Origin: Botryosphaeria dothidea
Lineage: Eukaryota; Ascomycota; Dothideomycetes; Botryosphaeriales; Botryosphaeriaceae
Assembly: GCA_011503125.2 (NCBI GenBank)
Contig: WWBZ02000016.1
Coordinates: 1,736,001-1,800,000 of the forward strand
Direction of reading: 5' to 3'
Length of the DNA stretch: 64,000 nucleotides
Below are positions 21,179 to 31,228 of the stretch, piece after piece; position 1 is the first letter of the stretch; each line of letters starts with the position of its first letter. The notes beneath the pieces are model-generated. The model had not been told where the DNA came from and did not search any database. It saw nothing but the letters and a program-made list of their open reading frames with translations. A program made the position numbers and the translations under genes.

Positions 21179-21364
21179 GCCTGGCGGGGTTGTCGGACAA
21201 AGGAGCCCACCATCCACATCCTCTTTTAGTAAGCGGCCTGCGCTCGCATGCTCTGACGGTCGGTACTTAAACTGAACGCCGTGTCTGTAGAAGCTCACGT
21301 TTCTGGAGTGAACACTTCACTGTTAGATCTCCCTACCTTCCGGCACTTCAGGAAAGATTCCACC

Positions 21365-23141
21365 ATGCCGCTGCTTCTTGATAACTTGTACACAGAAATA
21401 CCCCGCCTACTTCTCCGACTAGCTGCCTTGGTAGCCTTAGCCGGCATTACCATCGTCACAGTCAACTACGTGAAAGTCCTCTCCCTGCGTCGTCGTCTTC
21501 CGCCGGGCCCGTTTCCTTTACCAGTTGTTGGCAACCACTACCACATTCCACATCCAAAGCCTTGGATAAAGTTCGAGGAATGGAGCCGGCAATACGACAA
21601 TCCTATGATCACCATCTGGCTGGGGAGCAAGCCGGTGATCGTGCTCAACGATGCATGGACGGCTTCGGACTTGCTTGAGAAGCGGGCTGATATCTACTCG
21701 TCGCGGCCGCACATGATCGCCATGGGGGATCTAATAAACGCAACCGAGACCAACCAGACAACGCTGGTGTACGGCGACCGTTGGAGGCTGCACAGGAAAC
21801 TCACTGTAAGCCCCCTCATAACCCCTACCCTTGCATACCTGCGTGCTCACGAAGTGCCACAGCACTCGGTCGTCGGAAGCCAAGCAGTCCGCAACTACCG
21901 CTCCTTCCAAGGCGACGAGTCCAAGATCCTGACGCAGGACCTCCTCGCCGACCCGGACGACTACGTCATGTCCATCGAGCGTTACTCCGTCAGCACCGTC
22001 TCCATCGTCGGCTGGGGGCGGCGCATCTCGCGCAAGAACGACTACGTCGCCCAGAAGGCGCTCGAGGGCATGGAAGCCGTCAACCTGATCATCCCGGGCT
22101 ACCTGCTCCTCGAGTCCCTGCCCGTCCTGGCCAAGCTGCCCTCGTGGCTCTACCGCCTCCCCTCCATGCTGCGCGCCCACTCCAGCGCCAACTGGGCCTA
22201 CTTCTACGCCCTCAGCGAAGAAAGCGCCGCCGCCCCCGCCGGCGCGCCCGCCAGCTTCGCGCGCACGCTCCTGCGCGAGCAGCGCGCCCACGGCCTCGGC
22301 GACGTCGAGGTCGCGGCGCTGGCCACCAACCTCGTCGGCGGCGGCGTCGACACGACGAGCTCGTCGCTCGTCTCGGCCGTCCTCGCCGCGTGCGTCTTCC
22401 CGGACGTCCAGCGCCGCGCCCAGGCCGAGCTCGACGCCGTCGTCGGCCACGCCCGCTCCCCGACCGCGGACGACGAGCCGCGCCTCCCTTACCTGCAGGC
22501 TCTCGTCAAGGAGATCCTGCGCTGGCGCACCGTCACCGTCCTCGGTGGCATCCCGCACGCGCCGCTGCGCGACGACGAGTACCGCGGCTACCGCATCCCG
22601 CGCGGCACGCAGATCACGTGTAACGTCTGGGCCATCCACCGCCATCCGCGCGAGTTTCCGGATCCGGATGTCGTGGTGCCGGAGAGGTATTTGGGAGGGC
22701 TGAAGTTCGAGTATCCGAATAGCCGCGGGCATAATGCGTTTGGGTGGGGGAGGAGGCAGTGCAGCGGGCAGCCGTTGGCGGAGCAGTCGCTGTTCATGGT
22801 GGTGGCGAGGTTGTTGTGGGCGTTTAGGGTCGAGCCGGGGTTGGATGAGAACGTGAGTTGAAAGTGATTCTGTTGTCGTGTGTCGAAGCTGACGATCGTC
22901 CAACGGACAGGGAAACGGAGAGAAACTCGATGTCTTCGCGTACAGTGACAGCGAGAACATGCGGCCGCTGCCTTTCAAGGCCCGGTTCACGCCCCGGTCG
23001 GAGGGGATCAGGGAGCTGTTGGAGAGGGAGGCGGCGGAGGCGCGGGAGAGGCTGAAGGTTTATGATGGAGAGACGAAGTTGACGGTCGAGTCCGTCCTGG
23101 CAGGGAAAGCTGCGCCTAAGAAGGCGCTTGCGACACTTTAA
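21365..23141 (+). CDS. Cytochrome P450 monooxygenase
   Basis: Three exons, 21365-21805, 21863-22852 and 22911-23141, give 553 residues. An N-terminal membrane anchor (about residues 12-34, LLLRLAALVALAGITIVTVN) precedes the proline hinge LPPGPFPLPVVGN. The oxygen-binding helix reads GGGVDTTSS, the ExxR motif is EILRWR, and the heme-thiolate loop is FGWGRRQCSGQ with its cysteine ligand. It resembles fungal P450s of the O-methylsterigmatocystin oxidoreductase-like group, so it should sit on the ER and hydroxylate a small lipophilic molecule; the substrate is unknown. The start has a good context (CACCATGCC). The first intron is 57 nt, in frame and without a stop. The gene follows the C2H2 regulator on the same strand and converges on the DUF4185 gene. 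Confidence 0.93.
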
Positions 23142-23336
23142 GGATTTGATCGCTCTTTCCAAGTGCTTGGCAGGTATCTTCTCGTCACTCCATGACAAGT
23201 TGTTACTGCTGTTTGCAGTCTTACACTCACTGAGGATACAATAAGGATCAGGCGTACGGGTCTTCTTGAAATTTGAATGAGTTCACCAAAAAAAAAAAAA
23301 AGATCTAAGTCCATAGCTGATCATCAAACGCCCACA

Positions 23337-24672
23337 TCAAAAATCAAAAGTGACCTTGAACATGGTGAACGGCCCGTTCGGCCCCTGCGAGAAATAAACC
23401 TCCTTATGCGAACCATCCGGCGAGTTCTCCGGATGCGCATGGCTCCCATACCCCTGCCCCCACCCGCTCAGCAACCCATACACCGCACTCCACGGGCCCC
23501 ATGGCTTCTCCGCAACGTGCATGTTCGTGAAGGACATGTAGATCGTGCAGATCATCACGTACTTCCGGAGGTAGTTGGAATAGAACACGGAGCCGTACAC
23601 GTTGCAGCCAAACTTCCCACCCGGATGCTCCGTCCGCATGCCGTACTCCGTCGTCTCTGGCGCGGGTATCGCACCCGGCGCGTGCCACGCGGTGTAGTCA
23701 GCGGAAGACAGGAACTCGTAGTTGGACGCGGCGAAGGCGTTGTCGGCGGCGCGCACCCGGCCCACGACGCTGCCGGTGGGGCCGCCCATCGAGTAGCTGT
23801 AGACGTGGTCTCCGTCGCGGAGGATGGCGAGGAGGCCGAGCTGGACGGCGGAGGGGCCGCTGAGGAGGGGCCCGACGCGCGTGGCGATGGGCTTGCCGGG
23901 GCCCAGCGTGACGGCCGCGATGGCGTTGCCGCGGTCGACGTGCGAGCCGTCGGCGGCGCCGCGCCAGATCTCCCAGGCGTACGCGATGCCGATCGTGTCG
24001 TTGATGGCGGCGACGTTGGACGTGTCCATGCCCCAAGCCGTCTGTGGCGCTTCGGGAGCGCGATCGCCGGACCATGCTTGGGCGAAGTCGTTGTCTTGGA
24101 CGGATGTGAGCCCGGTGGTGTGTACGGTCATCACGTCGTCAGTTCCATAGAATGCAGGGCTGCAGGGGTGGTTAGCAAAATCGAATGAATATGAGATTCG
24201 GGGATTGGCGGACATGCCCCATGGAGAATCCGCAGACTTGCCAATCGCCATTGCATTCCATGTCTCCGCAGTTCCAGATGACTTTATTTCCGAGGACACT
24301 GCTGCGGCATTTGTCACCGCCCAGGGCTTTCTCCCCCACGGAACCCGTGAACTTGAGGTCTCCGACGTACTCGATTTTCCATTTACTGCCATTCTGTGCC
24401 TTGAAGGTTGCCGGATCAGGGGGGTTACCGGTGGGCAGAGCAGAGCTCCGGTTGGCCGTAGTCGTGACTGAAATAGATGGTTCCGGAGATACGGAATGGA
24501 TAGATGCAATGGTTGACGTGGAGACAGCACTTGAAGGGGAGAGAGACGTCCATGTCCCATCAGGTCGCATGCAGTGCGCAGCACCACCAGCATCCGAATA
24601 GCAAAAGTCAGGTGTGCCATTCCCGTCCAGATCCCAACGTTGTTTTATGGTCGGAACTGCGTGTACTGCCAT
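23337..24672 (-). CDS. DUF4185-type protein, probably secreted
   Basis: Exon 2 (24159-23337) carries the DUF4185-like domain: SPAFYGTDDV, AQAWSG, AWGMDTSNVAAINDT, AYAWEIWRGA, VDRGNAIAAVTLG, VGPLLSGPSAVQLGLLAI, CNVYGSVFYSN, AEKPWGPWSAVYG and GPNGPFTMFKV. The role of this family is unknown; it has a beta-propeller-like, glycosidase-like look. Exon 1 (24672-24218) gives RWDLDGNGTPDFCYSDAGGA and a cysteine-rich link (CGDMECNGDWQVCGFSMG). Joining the exons in frame requires a GC-AG intron (GCATGT...CTGCAG, 24217-24160, with a GCTAAC branch). The ATG at 24672 gives 425 residues, but the frame just upstream reads ELRLFFVPAYLLMAVHAVP, an obvious signal peptide. The true start is therefore probably in an upstream exon that I could not place. 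Confidence 0.7.
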
Positions 24673-25801
24673 CAATAGGTATGCAGGAACGAAGAAAAGC
24701 CTGAGTTCAATCACGGCGGAAACGAGTCTGGAAGAAGAACAACAACAAATGGGTGAAACGACTTGCGTCAATTTGAAAGAGGGAAGAAGGTAAAGAGCGA
24801 AAAGAGCTTGGAAGATGGAAAACAGTACGCAGATGGAAGTATAAGTAATTATAAATCTCTTCCATCTGAAGAAGAAGAGTATCGTCAGACACGGTGGAGA
24901 ATGCTTCGCATCCTCTGTCTCGCATTCAACGTCGGTGTCGCCAAGTATTAAAGTACATACAAGGCACGTGAGGAGCCAGCGGCCGGCCGAACCCAACAAC
25001 TAAGCCAAGTTACCCATTTCTCTCCCTGGTCACGGCACGTATGTGGCTTGTTTCATGCTGGTACCTAAGTTGAGTTGGTGCTGTTTAGCTCAAAGGAATC
25101 CCGCAGCGTGTAATCCTGACAGATGGCTGAGACACAAAACCGTGCCTTGTACTCGGGGGCTTGATATTTCCTGCAACAGCAGATTGACTATTATTCAGCA
25201 AAGCTTACACGTCCGAATAGTCGGGAAAGATCCGAAGTGCAAGTAAAGCGACGCTCATATATTATCCACGCTTGAACGGCGAAGAAGCACTTAGAGCAAG
25301 AAACCGATGAATGAATGCGGAAGGAGCTCGCAACGCTTGGTAGGGGGAATCAAACAGATTTCCAACAAACAAAGACCAAAGACAGCGCTATATGGGAATA
25401 AAGCAAGCAAAAAACCAGATACAGACAGCCTACCAAACACACCTTCCATTACCCTTCTGCCACCAACATCCGCCAAAATGCACCGCCGTCCCTCGATCCT
25501 TCCGCAATTTGACAAACTGGCCGCCCTCGCAACATAAGGAAAAGGGGATGCAATGAACAAATAATGGACAAGAAAAAGAAAAAAGAAACCAGTCAGGTAT
25601 ACTGCAACTTGGATATCAACAGCAACAACAATCTGGTCTGAACCGCACCCCGCTCTCGAAAGCGCGTACAACACGAAAACGGAAAGGAGATAGGAAATAA
25701 GAGGCAGAGACAGAGGGTAGGAAACGATGCGCGATGAAAGAGGAAAAGCAAAGAAAAAGGAAATGTATCCACCACCACCCCACGACCTTATATGCACTCA
25801 C
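24673..25801. other. Intergenic, no gene supported
   Basis: The left part should contain the missing 5' exon and promoter of the DUF4185 gene; a pyrimidine-rich tract with CTTCTTCCAG, in the sense of that gene, lies at about 24730-24740 and may be its acceptor. The right part, from about 25290, is AG-rich on the plus strand and is probably the 3' untranslated region of the large gene that ends at 25802. Confidence 0.5.
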
Positions 25802-26116
25802 TCACTCAATCGTTCCATCCCACCTCGGCGTCCACTCCATCCCCGGATAACTCGCCGCCTGCATAACAACAGGCTCCTCATCCTCATCCGAGCGCCTCTC
25901 GCCCGCCGCCGCGCCTCCGCCTCCCCCGCTCCGCTCCTCACTCTTAACGACCTCCTTCTCCTGGCTCACGCTCCTCTCGCTCTCCTGCACCATCGACGCC
26001 GGCACCGTCGGCGGGCTCGGCGTATCGCCCGCCTCCTTCTGCGCGCGCTCCAGCACCTGCGCGCCCTGCTGCCCGGACTCCTTGCTGCGGTAAACCGTCG
26101 GCTCGGCGTACAAATC

Positions 26117-26150
<34 letters not shown>

Positions 26151-29100
26151 TCGCTGCTCTCACCGCCCGCGCCACCAGCACCTGTAACCTTTCCGCCACC
26201 GCCACCAGCAGGCGGCGTAACGATGCCGTACTCCTTCGCATACGCCGGATCCATCTGCAGGGTACCACTGCTGCTACGCTGATGGTGATGGCCCTCGAGC
26301 CCCGGCGGCGCCAGACGCGGCGAGTGGCCCGAAGGCGTGAGAACGACACTGCCACCTCCCAAGCTGGGGTTCGGGCTGTGCCGATAGGCCGGGTGGACGC
26401 TGCGCTCGTGCTCCTGGGCGGCGAGCTGCTCGCGGGCCTTGTGCTCGCGCAGCTTCTCGAGCTCGGCCTCGCCCTCCTCGGGTAAGACCTCCTTCCACTT
26501 AGCCTCGACGCGCGTCGGGGAAGGGCGGGCGGGCGAGGACGGGTGTTGGAGGGCGAAGCCGGCGGGGGAGTTGGTGGAGTGGGAAGGAGGAGGGTTGGGC
26601 GCGGCGGACGTCGTGATGACCGGGGGCGCGTAGCCGCTGGGGCGCGGCAGCACTTCTCTGTAGCCGCCCCCACCACCACTGCCGCCAGTGCTGCTACCGG
26701 GAGCAGGAGCCCACGCCGCCTGTTCCTTCTCCGCATCGGCCGGCGCGAGGTTCCTATCGTCTCTGAAAGAGTCCTCATTTTCCGAGTCATCCGTCGGAAG
26801 ACTCAACTCAAACGGCCGCTGCTGCTGCTGATACGGAACATGTTGGTGCGGATGAGCACCGTGATGCTGCTGCTGCTGACCTTCCGCGATCCTGCCCATC
26901 CGGCGCTGCTGCATCATCATCTGCTGCTGCTGCGACTGCTGCTGGTACCACATCCGCTGCCTCTCAAACGGATCCGACGGCACACGAGTCCTGCCGGGGC
27001 TGCTGCGTGGTCCAAAGTACTCCCCCCTTCCACTGCCGCCGTACTCGTACGAGCCCGAAGTGACGGGGCTGACGAGCAAGTCCTCCCCGCCGCTGCTTCC
27101 GTGCCTCGGGAACGGCCCGCCCGGTGGCGGCGTCGAAGTCATGGCCGAGACCTGCGGCGAGAGCGCGTTATACTCGCTGCCGTGCGCCGATCCCGAAGCG
27201 CTGGGATGGCGGTACTGCTGCGGTGGCGGCGGCGTCTGGTATGCGCGGCTCGGTGGGAATTGCTGGAGCATTTGCTCCGAGAAGCGGCGCTGCTGGGGTG
27301 GGTAGCCCTGCATCATCGGGGGAGGTGGGCCGTTGGGGTACAGAGCGCGGTCATGGGACACGGCACGCTGGGGCTGGTAGTAGCGGTTTCGCATTGCGGG
27401 CTGCTGCTGAGGCGGGAAACCAGGCGGCGGATAGCCGTTACCACTGTACATAGCCCGACCAGCCGGTGGTGGGTATCCAGGTCCACCGGCAAATCCAGGA
27501 GGAGGTGGTATGTTCTGCAGGCCTGGTGGATATCCTGGGCCAGGGGCCGGAGATTTTTGATCGCCGGCCGCAAAGTATTCCGGTTGAGGCTCATCCGCCG
27601 GGGGATTCTGAACTGCTTCTCCTGGACCCTGGAAGCTGGATGGAGGTTCCGGCACAGGCGCGTATGCGGCAGAGCGAGCCTCGGGCACAGGTGGCTGGCT
27701 GAGGTTGGCCTTCCTAAGCTTCGAAAGCTTGCCCTTACTCTCGCTCTTGCGGATTTTCTTCTCTTCCTTCTCACGCTGCTTAGCTTCTGAACCAGACCTG
27801 CCGAAGATGCTTCCCAAGAGAGACGTCCGCTTCTTCTTTTCCTTCTTTTCAGGCACAATAGCTTCTTCGGGAAGACGACCGGAACTGGCATTGCGCTGCA
27901 ATTTGTTACGTCCCTTCTTCGAATCTCTGTGGCCAACCGGCGGAGTAGCGGCTTCAGGCGGAGGCGTGGAGAAATGACCATGCTCGGCCGCGGTGGCCTC
28001 TTTCTGCTGCTGGGTGCTGGTATCACTCTTCTTGAACGGCGAAAGGATGCCGGAACGCTGCCTCTTGTGTTTCTGATTCGCCGGGTCCGTAAATTTGGCC
28101 ATCTCTTCAAGCACGTCCGGACCTTCCTTCTTCTGCTCTTTCTTCCCGCCCTTGGTGAGACCAAGCTCGTTCTCATTAACACTGGATTGATATGAGAAGG
28201 TGCGGTGAAGTTGCTGGTCGACATGCTGAGGGTTGATGCGCTCATTGACGCGCTCGCTCGACTTAGATGCCGGAGTGTTGGATCCGGACGGCGTAGCCTT
28301 GCTCGAACCAATGCCACCGAGGATCGACCTCCTCTTCTGCCGCAATTCGGAGCCTTCCGAATGATCAGGCGGGCCAACTCCGGGCAAAGTAAACTCAGAA
28401 GAATAGGAACGCGGATCGAAGTCCTGGCGGTTGAAATTTTCCTGTCCTTGAGGTTGTCCCAGTCGGCCTTCCACGAGGCCTGGCGGCGGCGATTGGAAGC
28501 TCTGACGCTTGGAACGAGGATCCTGCTGAGCACCATACTCAACCATACTAGGCGGCGGGGATTGGAATTGGCGCTGAGGATACGGGCCTTGCTGCGATGG
28601 TCCAAAGCCACCCAATCCTGGGGGTGGAGGTTGCCAACTGTGAGGACCACGTCGACTGTACCGCATGCCACGCTCCGTGCCAGACATGGATCCTGGAGCC
28701 GACCCGCGAGGGCCCATGTACCCTTGTTGAAGGCTCTCTTCCTGCGTACTCTGGCCTTCCATATATGAGAACGGACGAGGGCCTTGATCGGTGTCGCCTC
28801 TCGGCTGCCTTTGACGGGTAACGTCGAACTCCGGATTCAATGGGCTGACTTGGTACTTGCGACTTTCATTCTCAGCAGGGGCCTGGGCACCAATAGAAGC
28901 CTGTCGTGAAGGGCCTGGACTAGCCGCAGCGGCGCTGATATCTTGAAGTGGAGATGCAACACGAGGTGGTTGCTCAGCGGAAGCATCGGCGTGGTGAAAC
29001 TCAGGCGACGGAGACGGCGAGCGTTGCGCTCCAGCATGCGCATCCGGAGCGCTGTACTGCTCTGCGCCATGTTCCTCCTCTTCACCACCAACCTTCTCTT

Positions 29101-30700
29101 TCGATGTCGCCTCCCGGAATTGCTCATCCCGCTGCGCAGGATCGCCCAAGTCGATGGGTGAGACATCAAACTTCGGCCTGTCAAGCTCATGGTCCTCGAG
29201 CGTGAGATCCTTCTTCGCCATCTCATCAAGCGGTATAGGCAAGAGCGACGCAATCGAACCTCTTGAACCCCTCGTGCGAATGGACTGGCGGGACGAAGCG
29301 CCCGTAGCCCGTTGCGCGAAGGATTGCCTGGACGACTTGCCACCAGCCACCGGCTCCTCGTTATCCGAATCAACGCCCTTGCTCTTTCCAGCTTCTTGCT
29401 CCTCGCCGACAATCCTGCCCATGCTTCCCGCGCTGCCCTTGCTTCTTACGCTTACCGGCGTGCTGTTCCGCACCACGCTCTCGATCACCCGTTCCATCCT
29501 CTGCTCCGCCGCCAAGCTCCTCCTCTTTTCCTTTTCATCCAGCCACGACAACGGTTCGATATTTGGGCTGGGCAACACACCTAGGCGCTCCCACCTGCCG
29601 TTGCCCTTCTGGTTACCTTCGCCATACTGCGCAGCTGGCATGGTGATGCTTCCCGGCGTTGCCGACCGTTGGATGGGCGACTGCGCACGCTCCGCGAACG
29701 ACCTCCCCGGTGTTCCAACCCGCGACACGGGAGACTGGTTCAGAGAGCGGTTGACAGGAGACGCTGCGCCTGACGCGGGGTCCGGGACGGATTCCCACTC
29801 CTCTGGCGCGACGAAAGCTGAGCCGCTGCCGACGCTGCTGACCGGACGGCTGCCGACGGGCGAGTTGACTCGAGAGATCTGGCGGCTGACGGGCTTGCTA
29901 ACGTTCATCTCAGGGCGATCCTTTTTGCTGTCTCGGTCCTGGCTTGGACGACCCTGACTGAGAGTGGTCTCTTGAGCAATCTCGGGTGCGCCAGGGGCTT
30001 CAATACTTGGCTTCGCTTCCACTTCTGTCGAGGGTCGATCGGCAGTCCCAGCCTCGGTTCCAAAATCGAAGGCGTCCACTGCCGTATTCCGATCCTTCGA
30101 TACCGTTTTCGCGAGTTCTTGGCCTTCTTGACGATCTTCAACCTTCTCTACATCCACCTTCTTTTCTGGAGATTCTCGCTGAACCGTCGGCTCTTCTTCC
30201 TGCTTTTTCTCCGTTTGCACATTCTTCTCTTGCTCATCTTCGGCAACATTCACGTCTTCCGTGTTGCTGTTCTCATGCGCGAAATCCTTTGGAAGCGGAG
30301 GTGGCGGGGGAGGAGATGACGACTCCGGAACTTCATCGAGGACAACGCTGGTTGGTCGGCTTCTGCTCGCACTCTTACTCCTCTGTCGCAGCTTGCCGAA
30401 TGAAAATGTCCGCTTTTTCTTTTCCCTCTCTTTAGTCGCTCCATCATCGAATGGAGTCGCTGGAGTTGCTGGAGACTGTAGCGTGATTGATTCTTGAGTA
30501 GTACTGAGAGGTGAGAGTATGGGCCGGTCGTTTTCACCTGATTTGCGGGAAGCGTCACCTGGAACGGAGGCCTGGGCAGCTGGAGGCAAGGAAGCGGTTG
30601 CACTGGTGGGCTCGGGCTGGGGAGGCTGTGCGGGAAGAGATGGTGCGGTAACGTTGCTGGGAGAGGGATGGTCGTAGGGAGTGATGTTACGGAAGGTGGC
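25802..30700 (-). CDS. Very large disordered, proline/glutamine-rich protein; 5' exon unresolved
   Basis: An open frame of about 1630 residues ends in GMEWTPRWDGTIE. The first ATG in frame is far downstream, so the gene needs a 5' exon. The reading begins after a convincing acceptor (AAAAGCAG) at 30701 with ATFRNITPYDHPSPSN. Most of the chain is low complexity: KEREKKKRTFSFGKL and KKRTSLLGSIFGRSGSEAK (two similar basic, phosphorylation-like motifs), E/K-rich coiled stretches, then a long P/G/Q/Y-rich part with repeated PPPGL and PPGFAGGPGYPPP, an 11-aspartate run and an acidic end. It should be a cytoplasmic scaffold or cortical protein; I do not recognise a catalytic domain. The 5' exon may come from the neighbouring large gene (phase-compatible donor at 31236) or from a short exon starting at 30938; neither is proved. 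Confidence 0.75.
26118..26152 (-). repeat. Trinucleotide run encoding D11
   Basis: Ten GTC units plus ATC on the plus strand, read as GAC/GAT, encode eleven aspartates in the tail of the large disordered protein. Length variation between strains is expected. Confidence 0.9.
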
Positions 30701-31228
30701 CTGCTTTTAACACGGAAACGAATCAACCTACACATCCTACAAGTGGAAAGCTGTGGTTTCAAGCGGTGACAGGCAAGCAATTCGGATGAGGAATTAGGAT
30801 TGAAGAAATTATACAAAATACGCAAATGCTAGGAGGGATCAAAAACTTCGCCTATTCGTACAGGTGTTGCTCATGCAGGTGAAAAGCACGAAGGGGGAAT
30901 AGAACAAAAGGAGGCGGCCGTGAGTCGTATGGGTTCATAGAAGAAGAAATTGCAACACGGCGCATTGCGCATAGTCAGTTACGCAACCGTCCAGGTGCGA
31001 GATACCGTGATATCCTCGTCCAGAATGCTGCTTCAACTGTCCATGTGCTGCGGTGCCGTCGCAACGTTTACGGACCGACCATGGCTGAAATAAGAACAGG
31101 AGAACCGAAACTGGAAGAGCTTGCCGATGACGTTCCTGACCTAATCCAAGCAATTGAAACTCCTAACGAAGGGCTGAGGTGCATTGACAAGGGAAAATCG
31201 TGTAAGAAAAAAAGAGGCAAGAAAATCA
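30701..31228. other. Gap between the two large disordered-protein genes
   Basis: This is either an intergenic region or, less usually for a fungus, a 536-nt intron (31236-30701) joining the two genes. It contains a possible 5' exon start, the ATG at 30938, which reads MNPYDSRPPPF before a weak GTTCTA donor in the right phase. A pyrimidine-rich tract directly after the stop of the upstream gene looks like a normal 3' untranslated region. Confidence 0.45.

Noticed and set aside
25802..30589. Start of the large disordered protein at 30589 (LPPAAQ...).
   Set aside because: The codon there is TTG; the frame runs back to a good acceptor at 30701, so translation must begin in an upstream exon.
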